Shown piece by piece: positions 45,119-54,391 of a stretch of DNA of 64,000 nucleotides. The first letter of the stretch is position 1. Each line of letters begins with the position of its first letter. This stretch comes from Bacillota bacterium (GTDB lineage Bacteria; Bacillota; Clostridia; Peptostreptococcales; Anaerovoracaceae). The notes under the pieces were generated by a model. The model was not told where the DNA came from. It did no database searches and worked only from the letters and a program-made list of their open reading frames with translations. The position numbers were made by a program, and so were the translations under genes. The stretch covers positions 43,856 to 107,855 of the forward strand of contig JAUNQD010000004.1 in the NCBI GenBank assembly GCA_030536355.1, given 5' to 3'.

Positions 45119-45676
45119 TTAAACTTCCATGATTTCCTTTTCTTTGTCTGCTACGATACCATCGATGTCCTTAACAGCCTTGTCGATAAGCTTCTGGATA
45201 TCTTCAAGAGTCTTCTTGGAATCGTCTTCTGTGAAGTCTCCCGCCTTTTCCATCTTCTTAACTTTATCGTTGGCATCTCTTCTGAGATTTCTTACAGCGA
45301 CCTTAGTATCTTCACCCATCTTCTTAACGACCTTAGTCAGCTCTTTTCTTCTTTCTTCTGTAACCTGAGGGATCTGCAATCTAACTACTTTACCATCGTT
45401 TACAGGGTTGATTCCGATGTTTGCGATGTTGATTCCCTTTTCGATTTCAGGAATGCTCTTAGGATCGAATGGTGAAATAAGCAATGTTCTAGGCTCAGGA
45501 ACTGAAATGTTTGCCAGCGCCTTAAGCGGTGTAGGTGTTCCGTAATATTCTACCATTACCTTGTCAACCAGTGCAGCATTGGCACGACCCGCTCTTACTG
45601 TAGACAGATCTTCCTTCAGCATGCTCTTGCTTTTTTCTATTTTACCTTCTAAACCTTTCATATCAAAATCGCTCAT
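45119..45676 (-). CDS. frr: Ribosome recycling factor
   Basis: 185 aa, normal length. It splits post-termination ribosomes with EF-G. Motifs are RAGRANAALVDKVMVEYYGTPT, LLISPFDPKSIPEIEKGI and the C-terminal helices with NLRRDANDKVKKMEK. It lies 15 bases behind pyrH. Confidence 0.97.
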   Translation of the reverse strand: MSDFDMKGLEGKIEKSKSMLKEDLSTVRAGRANAALVDKVMVEYYGTPTPLKALANISVPEPRTLLISPFDPKSIPEIEKGINIANIGINPVNDGKVVRLQIPQVTEERRKELTKVVKKMGEDTKVAVRNLRRDANDKVKKMEKAGDFTEDDSKKTLEDIQKLIDKAVKDIDGIVADKEKEIMEV

Positions 45677-45691
45677 TTTAGTCCTCCATTC

Positions 45692-46396
45692 TTATTTAAC
45701 GATAGTTCCTATTTTTTCACCGCAAACGGCCTTCATTACGTTTCCTTCTTCTGAAAGACCGAATACATGTATTGCAATATCATTATCTCTGCAAAGTGCA
45801 GCTGCTGTTGAATCCATTACCTTCAAATCCTTTTCAAGAACTTCCTGATGAGATACTTCATCGTATTTTACTGCGTCAGGATTTGTTGCAGGATCATCTG
45901 AATATACGCCATCGATATTCTTAGCAAGTAAGATAACTTCAGCGTCGATTTCAGCTGCTCTAAGCGCTGCTGTAGTATCTGTTGAGAAGAACGGGTTTCC
46001 TGTTCCTGCTCCAAAGATCACTACCTTGCCCTTTTCGAGATGGCTCATTGCCTTTCTTCTAACGTAAGGTTCTGCGACCTCTCTCATTTCGATGGCAGTC
46101 TGAACTCTTGTAGGCACGCCTACTGCTTCTATGGCATCCTGCAAAGACAGGGCATTCATGCATGTTGCCAGCATACCTATGTAGTCAGCAGTAGCTCTGT
46201 CCATATCTTTGCTTGTCCTTCCTCTCCAGAAGTTTCCTCCGCCTACTACTACTGCTACTTCTACACCCAGTTCAGTTACTTCTTTTACCTGCAGTGCGAC
46301 TTTCTTCAGCATTTCTTCATTGATACCGACTTTTTTGTCGCCTGCTAAAGCTTCACCGCTGATTTTGAGCAGCACTCGCTTATATTTTGCTTCCAT
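45692..46396 (-). CDS. pyrH: Uridylate kinase
   Basis: 234-aa UMP kinase of the amino-acid-kinase fold, making UDP. N-terminal [13 protein letters not shown], then [11 protein letters not shown] and [19 protein letters not shown]. First gene of the pyrH-frr-uppS-cdsA-dxr-rseP-ispG-polC series. In many genomes rpsB-tsf lie directly before it; here they lie 16 kb away. Confidence 0.97.
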   Translation of the reverse strand: MEAKYKRVLLKISGEALAGDKKVGINEEMLKKVALQVKEVTELGVEVAVVVGGGNFWRGRTSKDMDRATADYIGMLATCMNALSLQDAIEAVGVPTRVQTAIEMREVAEPYVRRKAMSHLEKGKVVIFGAGTGNPFFSTDTTAALRAAEIDAEVILLAKNIDGVYSDDPATNPDAVKYDEVSHQEVLEKDLKVMDSTAAALCRDNDIAIHVFGLSEEGNVMKAVCGEKIGTIVK

Positions 46397-46458
46397 AACT
46401 AACTCCTTAATTATATGTTGTTAAATCCTTGCCATATATTCTACCATACAATCAAAAA

Positions 46459-46489
46459 TATGACTAGTTCATTTGCATAAACTAGTCAT
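46459..46489 (-). terminator. Terminator overlapping the histidine kinase stop codon
   Basis: ATGACTAGTT and AACTAGTCAT form a perfect 10-bp stem, with ATTTTTG on the minus strand after it. The stop codon of the kinase gene is inside the stem. Confidence 0.8.
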
Positions 46490-47220
46490 CCTTTTCTAAT
46501 ATTCTTTCTGAATTTCAAATGTATCGTTACCGTTGTTCCCTTGTTGATAATGCTGTCGATATTTATGGATCCATCCATCGCTTCTATCGTTTCTTTCACT
46601 ATCGCCATACCAAGGCCTGTTCCCTTGATTTTTCTTACTCTCTCATCTTCTGCTCTTGCAAAGGGCTCAAATATGTTTTGAAGGAATGATTCAGGTATAC
46701 CGATGCCGTCATCTTGGCACGTACAGATGTATGTCACCATTTGGGGATCATGTGCTTTCGTCCCTTCAAAATGAATATCTATATTACCTCCTTCAGGCGT
46801 ATATTTTATGGAGTTTGTCGCCAGATTTACCATCACTTGCAGCAATCTGCCATGGTCTCCGAGGACTTCTATATCTATATACTTTTTTGCTGATATGTTA
46901 AGATTGAGGTTCTTATCCTCTGCCAATGGTTCAAGGAGTTCAATCAATTCTTCTCTTAAGGTCTTTATACTAAAAGGCTTCTCTTTCAGATTCATCTTTC
47001 CTTGTCTGAATTTAGAGATTTCCAAGGTATCATCTAGAAGTTCTGTGATTTTCTCGCCTGCAACATATATTCTTTCAAGATATTCTAGAGCCCGGTCTTT
47101 ATCATCAATATGTCTGCTTGCCATCGTACATGAAGCCATCATGATATTCAATGCATTTCTCAACTCATGAGATACATTGGAAAAATAATCAGGTATGCCG
47201 CTGGCATTGCCTCTATCCAT
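46486..47220 (-). CDS. Orphan soluble histidine kinase core
   Basis: 244 aa containing only the kinase core. The phosphoacceptor His18 is in FSNVSHELRNALN. The N box MVNLATNSIKYTPEGG and G boxes DDGIGIPESFL and GTGLGMAIVKETIEAM are complete. There is no membrane segment, no sensor domain and no response regulator nearby. The ATG 47220 follows GCGAGGG; the in-frame start at 47247 has no site. It may phosphorylate a distant regulator or be the remnant of a larger sensor. Confidence 0.9.
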   Translation of the reverse strand: MDRGNASGIPDYFSNVSHELRNALNIMMASCTMASRHIDDKDRALEYLERIYVAGEKITELLDDTLEISKFRQGKMNLKEKPFSIKTLREELIELLEPLAEDKNLNLNISAKKYIDIEVLGDHGRLLQVMVNLATNSIKYTPEGGNIDIHFEGTKAHDPQMVTYICTCQDDGIGIPESFLQNIFEPFARAEDERVRKIKGTGLGMAIVKETIEAMDGSINIDSIINKGTTVTIHLKFRKNIRKG

Positions 47221-47349
47221 AAATATTCCCTCGCAAATAACGTTCATTTGCAGTAAACAACAGCAATTTTATTCTATAGGCAGCTCCTCGCAATCGACAT
47301 AAAAGTTGTCGACAGTTTTGACCTTTTTTCACTGTATTTCCACATTTTC

Positions 47350-47380
47350 CAACAAAAATCGACAGGTTTCGACCTGTCGA
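47350..47380 (-). terminator. Terminator after larB
   Basis: TCGACAGGT (47359-47367) and ACCTGTCGA (47372-47380) form a 9-bp stem with a 4-nt loop, then TTTTTGTT on the minus strand. Confidence 0.88.
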
Positions 47381-47410
47381 TTAGTTTATTTATTTTAATT
47401 ATATTCCCTG

Positions 47411-48199
47411 CTATTTTCTTTTATTTATAACTGCTGCCATATAGGCGGCTCCAAATCCATTGTCGATATTCACCACAGCCACTCCGTTGGCACAACTGTT
47501 GAGCATCGAAAGCAATGCGGATATACCTCCGAGATTAGCTCCATATCCAATACTTGTCGGGACTGCAATAACAGGAGAATCCACAAGACCGCCAACCACG
47601 CTGGCAAGTGCCCCCTCCATTCCGGCAACTGCAATGACAACATCTGCCTCTCTGATCCGCGGCAGCTTATCGAACAATCTATGTATTCCTGCAACGCCCA
47701 CATCATATATACGATTGACCTTATTGCCAAGTATCTCTGCTGTTACCGCTGCTTCTTCAGCAACAGGGATGTCTGCAGTTCCTGCTGTGATTACAGCCAC
47801 AGTCGGCAGCTTTTCAGCTGATTCACCAGTCACTTCTGAAAAGCCGCATCTAACTGAAGTCTCTTCATCTATGACCGCTATTATCCTCGCAGTTTCAAAA
47901 AATACAGCTTGCGGCAGAGTCTTCTTAACAACTTCATAATCTGCCTCCGTTGCTCTCGTACCCATGATATTGCCGCCTTTTTTAACAAGCTCACACATGA
48001 TATCTCTTATCTGCTCAGGAGTCTTTCCCTGACAGAAGATCACTTCAGGATACCCTGTTCTGAGGGCCCTATGATTATCTATATTGGCAAATCCCATATC
48101 CTTGTAAGGCAGATCTTTCAATGTTTCCGTTGCATCGTCTATAGAGATTTCAGCATTTTTAACTTGTTCAAGCAGTGCCTTGATATCTTTTTCCTGCAT
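47411..48199 (-). CDS. larB: LarB-like NiN/nickel-pincer cofactor carboxylase-hydrolase
   Basis: 262 aa. The C-terminal two thirds resemble PurE-type AIR carboxylases: VAVITAGTADIPVAEEAAVT, YDVGVAGIHRLFDKL and AGMEGALASVVGGLVDSPVIAVPTS-type motifs. LarB carboxylates nicotinic acid adenine dinucleotide for the nickel cofactor of lactate racemase. No larA, larC or larE is in the window, so the partners would be elsewhere. The ATG 48199 has AGGAGA six bases upstream; an in-frame start at 48241 has none. Confidence 0.9.
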   Translation of the reverse strand: MQEKDIKALLEQVKNAEISIDDATETLKDLPYKDMGFANIDNHRALRTGYPEVIFCQGKTPEQIRDIMCELVKKGGNIMGTRATEADYEVVKKTLPQAVFFETARIIAVIDEETSVRCGFSEVTGESAEKLPTVAVITAGTADIPVAEEAAVTAEILGNKVNRIYDVGVAGIHRLFDKLPRIREADVVIAVAGMEGALASVVGGLVDSPVIAVPTSIGYGANLGGISALLSMLNSCANGVAVVNIDNGFGAAYMAAVINKRK

Positions 48200-48264
48200 G
48201 GCAGTTCTCCTTGTCACGTTTGATATATCAATATTATACATAACACAGTTATAAAATGCAAAAG

Positions 48265-48298
48265 CATAAAAAAACTGCTGCCCATACGGACAGCAGCC
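48265..48298 (-). terminator. Terminator of the acd-etfB-etfA operon
   Basis: CTGCTGCCC (48275-48283) and GGACAGCAG (48288-48296) pair with one G-T, with seven T on the minus strand. A strong intrinsic terminator. Confidence 0.9.
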
Positions 48299-48327
48299 TT
48301 TATTTAAAAGTTTAGTAGGTCTTTAAA

Positions 48328-49401
48328 TTAAGCGTTTTCTTCCTGATACTTAGCCAGTGCTTCGATCAGCTTAGGAATGATAACCTTAACGTCGCCAACG
48401 ATTCCCAGGTCAGCTACTTCGAAGATAGCAGCTGTATCGTTCTTGTTGATTGCGATTACGCATTCTGAACTTTCCATACCTGCGATGTGCTGGATAGCTC
48501 CGGAGATACCGCAAGCCATGTAGAGGTCAGGTCTAACTGTCTTACCAGTCTGTCCAACCTGTCTGTCTCTAGCGATCCAACCAGCGTCAACGTTTGCTCT
48601 TGATGATGAGATTTCTCCGCCCAGCAGATCTGCAACTTTCTGCAGTTCGTTGAAGAATTCTGGGGAACCGATTCCTCTACCACCTGATACGAGAACCTTA
48701 GCTTCTGTGATATCTACAGCCTTCTTAGTTTCTCTTACTACTTCCTTGATCTTAACGTTCATGTCAGCTGCTGTGAATTCTACCTTGAATTCTTCTACAG
48801 TACCTTCCTTACCAGCAACAGCATCCAGCTTCTTCATAACGCCAGGTCTTACTGTAGCCATTTGAGGTCTGTGGTCAGCACATCTGATAGTAGCCATTAC
48901 GTTACCACCGAATGCAGGTCTAGTCATCTTCAGGTTCTTGTCATCCATGCCCAGTCTCTTTTCGATAGCGTCTGTATCAGCATTTGATGTAGCATGTAAG
49001 AAATCGAAGTAGTTGTTCATGTCTACGTCCAGTCTTGTGCAGTCAGCAGTCAGACCAGTATGTACTCTAGCTGCTACTCTTGGAGCCAGGTCTCTACCGA
49101 TTGAAGTAGCACCGAACAGTACGATGTTAGGATCGTAGTTCTTGATTACAGCTGTCAGAGCCTTTGCATAAGGTTCTGTAACATATTCAGCCAGCATAGG
49201 ATCTTCTACTACTACAACACCGTCAGCACCGTGTTCGATCAGGTCCTGTGCCTTACCTTTAATCTGATCTCCCATGAGAACAGCATAAACTTTTTCACCA
49301 AGTTCTCCAGCTAATTTTGTTGCTTCGCCCAGCAGTTCCATAGTAACCTTGGCAATATTACCGTCTCTCTGCTCTGCAACTACATAAATATCTTTGCTCA
49401 T
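48328..49401 (-). CDS. etfA: Electron transfer flavoprotein, alpha subunit
   Basis: 357 aa. N-terminal Etf domain, then the FAD-binding C-terminal domain with LVSGGRGIGSPEFFNEL, RANVDAGWIARDRQVGQTG and PDLYMACGISGAIQHIAGM. It forms the EtfAB heterodimer that passes electrons to or from the acyl-CoA dehydrogenase encoded two genes upstream; in clostridia such complexes often bifurcate electrons to ferredoxin. Confidence 0.96.
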   Translation of the reverse strand: MSKDIYVVAEQRDGNIAKVTMELLGEATKLAGELGEKVYAVLMGDQIKGKAQDLIEHGADGVVVVEDPMLAEYVTEPYAKALTAVIKNYDPNIVLFGATSIGRDLAPRVAARVHTGLTADCTRLDVDMNNYFDFLHATSNADTDAIEKRLGMDDKNLKMTRPAFGGNVMATIRCADHRPQMATVRPGVMKKLDAVAGKEGTVEEFKVEFTAADMNVKIKEVVRETKKAVDITEAKVLVSGGRGIGSPEFFNELQKVADLLGGEISSSRANVDAGWIARDRQVGQTGKTVRPDLYMACGISGAIQHIAGMESSECVIAINKNDTAAIFEVADLGIVGDVKVIIPKLIEALAKYQEENA

Positions 49402-49420
49402 TGTTAAAACTCCTCCCTAA

Positions 49421-50209
49421 TTAAATGATGTGTCTTTCTTCCATCTTAGCGATGATTGCTTCAACCGCTTCATCAGGAGTAACTTCCAGCTTAGTTCCAG
49501 CACCCTTAGGCATCTTACCGAAGGATGTTACTACCTTTGTAGGTGATCCCTGCAGACCGATGTGATCAGGATTGATAACATCGCTCAGATCTTCAAATCC
49601 CCATACTGTGATGTCCTTAGCATAAGCGTCGATGATACCGCCAGCGTGCATGTATCTTGGCTCAGCCAGTTCCTGGATAGCTGTTAACAGGCAAGGAAGT
49701 GGAGCTTCGATGATGTGGTATCTGTCTTCGTACTGTCTCTTAACTGTGATAGTTTCGTCAGTAACGTCAACCAGTTCTTCTGTGTAGGAAATCTGAGGGA
49801 TTCCCAGGTTTTCAGCGATCTGAGGACCAACCTGTGCAGTATCTCCGTCGATAGCCTGTCTGCCAGTGAATACAATGTCGTATCCGATCTTCTTCAGAGC
49901 TGATGAGATGATGATAGCTGTAGCGCAAGTATCTGATCCACCAAATTCTCTTGCTGACAGCAGGTAAGCGTCGTCACAACCCATAGCCAGAGCTTCTCTC
50001 AGAGCTACGTCAGCCTGTGGAGGTCCCATGCAGACTACTGTTACAGTTCCGCCAACTCTTTCCTTCAGCTGCAGAGCTGCTTCAATACCAGCCTTATCGT
50101 CGTGGTTGATGATGCTTGGAACACCATCTCTGATTAATCTATTAGTTTTAGGGTCCAGCTTAACTTCGTTTGTGTCTGGAACCTGCTTGATGCATACTAC
50201 TATTTTCAT
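49421..50209 (-). CDS. etfB: Electron transfer flavoprotein, beta subunit
   Basis: 262 aa. Starts with KIVVCIKQVPDTNEVKLDP and contains the AMGCDDAYLLSAREFGG loop, the signature VFTGRQAIDGDTAQVGPQIA and EAPLPCLLTAIQEL. Gene order acd-etfB-etfA matches clostridial butyryl-CoA dehydrogenase complexes. Confidence 0.96.
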   Translation of the reverse strand: MKIVVCIKQVPDTNEVKLDPKTNRLIRDGVPSIINHDDKAGIEAALQLKERVGGTVTVVCMGPPQADVALREALAMGCDDAYLLSAREFGGSDTCATAIIISSALKKIGYDIVFTGRQAIDGDTAQVGPQIAENLGIPQISYTEELVDVTDETITVKRQYEDRYHIIEAPLPCLLTAIQELAEPRYMHAGGIIDAYAKDITVWGFEDLSDVINPDHIGLQGSPTKVVTSFGKMPKGAGTKLEVTPDEAVEAIIAKMEERHII

Positions 50210-50241
50210 TTTATATGTTCTCCCTTCACACTAACTAAGTT

Positions 50242-51414
50242 TTATTTTGCGTTTACTTTCATTGCTCCGGAGATAACCATCTTCATAACTTCTGATGTAC
50301 CTTCGTAGATTTCAGTGATCTTAGCATCTCTTAATGCTCTTTCTACAGGATATTCTCTGCAGTATCCGTATCCGCCCATCAGCTGTACAGCTTCACGGCA
50401 AACCTGGTTAGCCATATCTGATGCAAATAACTTAGCCATTGCTGCAGCAGGACCATAGTTTTCACCAGCATCCTTGATACAAGCTGCTCTCCAAGTCATC
50501 AGTCTAGCAGCATCGATCTTAGTCTGCATGTCAGCCAGCTTGAACTGAGTTGTCTGGAATGCTGAGATAGGTCTTCCGAACTGCTTTCTTTCCTTAACGT
50601 AAGCCATAGCTTCGTTCAGTGCTCCCTGAGCCAGACCAACACACTGTGCAGCGATACCGATTCTTCCGCCGTCCAGTGCCTTCATAGCGATCTTGAAGCC
50701 CTGTCCTTCTTTACCTAATCTGTTAGCAGCAGGTACTCTTACGTTTTCGTATGATACTTCGCAGTTTGATGCTGCTCTGATACCCATTCTCTTGATGTTT
50801 TCACTTACTGTTACACCTGGGTAGAAAGTGCCGTCTTCGTTTCTCAGAGGAACTACGAATGCGGAGATACCCTTTGTTCCCAGCTTCTTGTCAGTCAGTG
50901 CGAAGCAAATGTTTGTTTCAGCAAATCCTGAGTTAGTAGTAAAGATCTTACCACCGTTGATGATATATTCGTCAGTTGCTTCATCGTAAACAGCTGTAGT
51001 CTGCTGTCCAGCAGCATCTGATCCGGCATTTGGTTCTGTCAGACCGAAGCATCCAGTCTTTGATCCGTCAACCAGTGGTCTCAGGAACTTCTGCTTCTGT
51101 TCTTCAGTACCGAATGAATCGATACATGAGCAGCACAGTGAAGTGTGTACTGAGATAGTGATTCCGGATGAACCGTCAACCTTTGAGATTTCTTCCATGC
51201 AGAGTGCATATGAAAGGTAGTCGCCGCCTACTCCGCCGTATTCCTTGGAGTAAGGGATACCCATCAGTCCGTACTTGTGCATCTTAGCAAGCAGATCTAA
51301 ATTGTAAACTTCAGTTTCATCCATTTCTTCTGCCAATGGTTTCACTTCGTTTTCTGCAAACTTACGATACATTTCCTGCTGAAGCAAATGTGTCTTTGAT
51401 AATTTAAAGTCCAT
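50242..51414 (-). CDS. Short-chain acyl-CoA dehydrogenase (butyryl-CoA dehydrogenase-like)
   Basis: 390 aa, normal length. FAD enzyme with CFGLTEPNAGSDAAGQQTTA, the QLMGGYGYCREYPVER stretch and the catalytic-base motif EIYEGTSEVMKM. It reduces a short 2-enoyl-CoA (or oxidises the acyl-CoA) with EtfAB. Thiolase, hydroxyacyl-CoA dehydrogenase and crotonase genes are not next to it, so the actual chain substrate is open; bcd is the likely symbol if butyrate is made. Confidence 0.94.
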   Translation of the reverse strand: MDFKLSKTHLLQQEMYRKFAENEVKPLAEEMDETEVYNLDLLAKMHKYGLMGIPYSKEYGGVGGDYLSYALCMEEISKVDGSSGITISVHTSLCCSCIDSFGTEEQKQKFLRPLVDGSKTGCFGLTEPNAGSDAAGQQTTAVYDEATDEYIINGGKIFTTNSGFAETNICFALTDKKLGTKGISAFVVPLRNEDGTFYPGVTVSENIKRMGIRAASNCEVSYENVRVPAANRLGKEGQGFKIAMKALDGGRIGIAAQCVGLAQGALNEAMAYVKERKQFGRPISAFQTTQFKLADMQTKIDAARLMTWRAACIKDAGENYGPAAAMAKLFASDMANQVCREAVQLMGGYGYCREYPVERALRDAKITEIYEGTSEVMKMVISGAMKVNAK

Positions 51415-51480
51415 TGTCTATCCTCCTAAACTTTGTTAATAAAAAAATTTTTAGCTTACTTTGCTTACAATCACCTCAAT

Positions 51481-51509
51481 ATTGTACGAAAAAAGCGGCT
51501 TTGTGTCAA
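51481..51509 (-). promoter_or_regulatory. Promoter of the acd-etfBA operon
   Basis: On the minus strand TTGACA (51504-51509), a 17-base spacer, TACAAT (51481-51486). The spacer is part of the terminator hairpin of the upstream gene. Confidence 0.85.
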
Positions 51510-51516
51510 GCCGCAT
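51487..51516 (-). terminator. Terminator of the EamA-ABM unit, embedded in the acd promoter
   Basis: On the minus strand GCGGCTT pairs with AAGCCGC around a GACACA loop, followed by TTTTTTCG. The -35 of the next promoter lies partly in the loop. Confidence 0.8.
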
Positions 51517-51552
51517 TTATCAATATATAGTGTATACATCAGTACTATCTTG

Positions 51553-51849
51553 CTATCTTATCAGCTGATCTTCCACAAGTATCTCAGCTTCCACTTCATA
51601 CTTTTCCTTAATGCCCGTCAATACTGCAAAATGAGGCATTGTCATGTGTAAAGCCTGTGCATCGCGACTCTCCCACTGTTCCCATAAGAAAATCTTATTA
51701 TCTGAATCCGCATGATAGTAATACTCATATCTGATGCATCCATCCTCTGCTCTGGAAGCATCTGCCACACCACTTGCCTTCACCTCTTCATAGAAGGCAT
51801 TTCTAGTATCTTTATTCTTAAATATGTATGTAACGTAATAGTTTGTCAT
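51553..51849 (-). CDS. Antibiotic biosynthesis monooxygenase (ABM) domain protein
   Basis: 98-aa ferredoxin-like fold of the quinol monooxygenase group. The pattern GCIRYEYYYHADSDNKIFLW followed by EQWESRDAQALHM is typical of YgiN-like proteins. A redox or stress role is likely but unproven. The ATG overlaps the EamA gene stop by four bases (ATGA). Confidence 0.87.
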   Translation of the reverse strand: MTNYYVTYIFKNKDTRNAFYEEVKASGVADASRAEDGCIRYEYYYHADSDNKIFLWEQWESRDAQALHMTMPHFAVLTGIKEKYEVEAEILVEDQLIR

Positions 51850-52784
51850 CCTTTTGATTCCTCCTTTTTACCTACTTCAACATTGGCTATATATACACTT
51901 CCTATTATCAATACAGCACCTATTATTTGCTGAAGACTGAAGTTTTCTCCCATGATCACTACACCTGCTACTATGGAAATCACTGTCGTCAGATTGGCAA
52001 ATAACGACGCTTCCGTAACAGATACATTGGAACTTCCGTAGTTGAGAGCGACAAATGCGACCACCGAAGACATGACCGCTAGATATAGTATACATATCCA
52101 AAAATTCCCGCTGGCGACCGGAGTCAATATCAGCGCCTCATAATTGCCTGCACACTGTACCAAAGCAACTGTGATATATGCTATGCTGCCTGCTGCAAAC
52201 ATCACATATGTCCTCTCAAGTGCATTGAAATATTCCCCTGATTTCTTACTGAAAACATAGAATAATGCCCCTGCCACTACTGCAATAAGCAAGAACAGCA
52301 CTCCTATAAGAGAAGACTTCATGCCTTCCGCACCGAGAGTCGTCACCACGACTCCTATGACAGACACTACTGCACATAATATTTGCTTAACAGTTACTCC
52401 CGCTTTCATGATCAGCACATCGAACACTATCCCCATGATAGGTATCACTGCAATTATGGTTCCTGCAAAAGCCGATGAAGTATACTCTATACCGTAACTT
52501 TCTCCCAGGAAATACACGATTGGCTGAAACAAAGCCAAAAGCAACACATATTTAAACGGTTTACCTTTCAAAGAAAACTCAACAAGCGGACTGCCATCCT
52601 TTTTCTTGATATTTCTTCCAACAAAGGCTATAAGATTGAGAACCGCAAAAGCCGCAGTGAACCTTACAGCAAGCAGTACACTGGGTACCGTCATTTGAAG
52701 TGCGACTTTGGAAAACAGGAAGCTGAACCCGAATATTGAGTTTCCGATTATGACTGCAATAAGTGATTTTATCTTTAGATTCAT
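51846..52784 (-). CDS. EamA/DMT-family transporter
   Basis: 312 aa with about ten transmembrane helices in two repeated EamA halves (FGFSFLFSKVAL near the start; VVAFVALNYGSSNVSVTEAS and FANLTTVISIVAGVVIMGE in the second half). It is an exporter or exchanger of small metabolites; the substrate is unknown. It is co-translated with the ABM gene. Confidence 0.88.
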   Translation of the reverse strand: MNLKIKSLIAVIIGNSIFGFSFLFSKVALQMTVPSVLLAVRFTAAFAVLNLIAFVGRNIKKKDGSPLVEFSLKGKPFKYVLLLALFQPIVYFLGESYGIEYTSSAFAGTIIAVIPIMGIVFDVLIMKAGVTVKQILCAVVSVIGVVVTTLGAEGMKSSLIGVLFLLIAVVAGALFYVFSKKSGEYFNALERTYVMFAAGSIAYITVALVQCAGNYEALILTPVASGNFWICILYLAVMSSVVAFVALNYGSSNVSVTEASLFANLTTVISIVAGVVIMGENFSLQQIIGAVLIIGSVYIANVEVGKKEESKG

Positions 52785-52806
52785 ACTCTTGTCCTTTTAG
52801 TCCTAC

Positions 52807-54345
52807 TTAATTTGAAGCCTTATCATCCCAATACTGACAGTCGTCTCTTCCTATCACTGCAGAAGTGAACGGCGTACCGTCATCCAGCTTATAATGTTTA
52901 GTCGCACGGATAACGTATCTGGCACCTATATAAACGATCGGTATATTGAAGTATACGATCAAAATATTTCCCAGATCTGAGAATGCCCACAAATTACCCA
53001 GCTCCAGTCCTGCCATATTGCACAGGATACCGAACGCTGCTACGAAGAGGCCGACTATTCTCACAACATTGATGAACGCCTTGCTTCTGCTTATCCTGTT
53101 GGCAGCGATCTCCGAGAAACTGATCATACCCAGCAGGCATGTATAAGCGAACAGGCAGAAACAGATAGTTATAAGTATAGTGATGACCGCATTGAATGCA
53201 GTTCCAGGAGTAAGCTCAGCCAGTGATTCAGTGAACATAGGCAGCTTATCAAGAGCAAACCATGCTTCAGATCCTGAACCTGTCCAGCAGTGAGCCATAA
53301 CTACTACGAATCCTGTCAGAGTACAGATAACGATAGTATCGAGGAACACACCAATGGATGCGATGACTCCTTGTTCACAAGGATGGCTGGCATCTGCAGC
53401 CGCTGCAGGCATAGTGATAGTACCCTGACCTGCTTCGTTTGACATGAGACCTCTCTTGACACCCTGAGCCAGAACCGTACCGAACAGCCCGCCGAATATA
53501 GCATCAGGTGAGAATGCGCCTGAGAATACTTCCTTGAAGAAATACGGTACAGCATCGAGATTGATCAATATCAGCATAAGTACTGTCAGCACATATACTA
53601 CAGCCATGACCGGAACCATTTTATCGGTCCATTTAGTTACCTTCTTGATACCTCCGAACACAGCAACAGCCGTAAGAAGGATTATTACTGCGCCAACGAT
53701 ATAGTAAAACGCTGAATCTACTGCTATAGTGCTGCCTGTAGCTATCTCTGCGATCCTTCCCACAGATGAAACTACATTGAATCCCTGAGCCGGCAGACAG
53801 CAAAGCGCATAAAGTATGTAAAGCAGTGAGAGGAATACTCCTACCCACACCTTGTTGCCAATGAGTCTTCTTCCGTAAAAAGGCAGCCCTCCGACGAACT
53901 CATCATCCTTCTTTTCCTTAAATATCTGAGCAAGGGCTGCTTCCATATATGCTACAGCCATACCGAAAAACGCAGATACCCACATCCAAAACAATGCTCC
54001 GGGACCTCCGACAGCGATAGCTCCTGTAACGCCCAGGATGTTTCCCGGGCCTACTCTCATGGCTGAACTCAATAGGAATGCCGCCAGAGGTGATATACCT
54101 GTGTCCACGCTTCTCTTCTCAGTCATGGTGCGTATTCCTTTTTTGAAATATGTGATCTGCATGAATCCCAGCTTGAAGCTGAAGAATATGCCTGATCCCA
54201 GCAGTACGATAACTGCCAGAGATATTTCACCGATCAATGGAATAGATGAATACCATTCAAAATTTGTCGGAAAATCCCATAAGAAATCCGATACCGGTCC
54301 TATAAACGAAAACACGTCGTTTATGGACGCAAATACTTCCTGCAT
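52807..54345 (-). CDS. Sodium:alanine/amino-acid symporter (AGCS family)
   Basis: 512 aa, about eleven membrane helices. The family signature region reads RVGPGNILGVTGAIAVGGPG followed by ALFWMW, then a conserved SNEAGQGTITMPAAAA stretch. It imports alanine, glycine or similar amino acids with sodium. The ATG at 54345 has AAGGAG. Confidence 0.93.
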   Translation of the reverse strand: MQEVFASINDVFSFIGPVSDFLWDFPTNFEWYSSIPLIGEISLAVIVLLGSGIFFSFKLGFMQITYFKKGIRTMTEKRSVDTGISPLAAFLLSSAMRVGPGNILGVTGAIAVGGPGALFWMWVSAFFGMAVAYMEAALAQIFKEKKDDEFVGGLPFYGRRLIGNKVWVGVFLSLLYILYALCCLPAQGFNVVSSVGRIAEIATGSTIAVDSAFYYIVGAVIILLTAVAVFGGIKKVTKWTDKMVPVMAVVYVLTVLMLILINLDAVPYFFKEVFSGAFSPDAIFGGLFGTVLAQGVKRGLMSNEAGQGTITMPAAAADASHPCEQGVIASIGVFLDTIVICTLTGFVVVMAHCWTGSGSEAWFALDKLPMFTESLAELTPGTAFNAVITILITICFCLFAYTCLLGMISFSEIAANRISRSKAFINVVRIVGLFVAAFGILCNMAGLELGNLWAFSDLGNILIVYFNIPIVYIGARYVIRATKHYKLDDGTPFTSAVIGRDDCQYWDDKASN

Positions 54346-54391
54346 TTTATTTCTCCTTAATTACTATGATTATTTTATATATCCCGATCAT

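Noticed and set aside
47280..47380. Repeated GTCGAC/CGACAGG motifs as a CRISPR-like array
   Set aside because: Only a few short copies explained by one terminator and one small hairpin; no regular spacers and no cas genes in the window.
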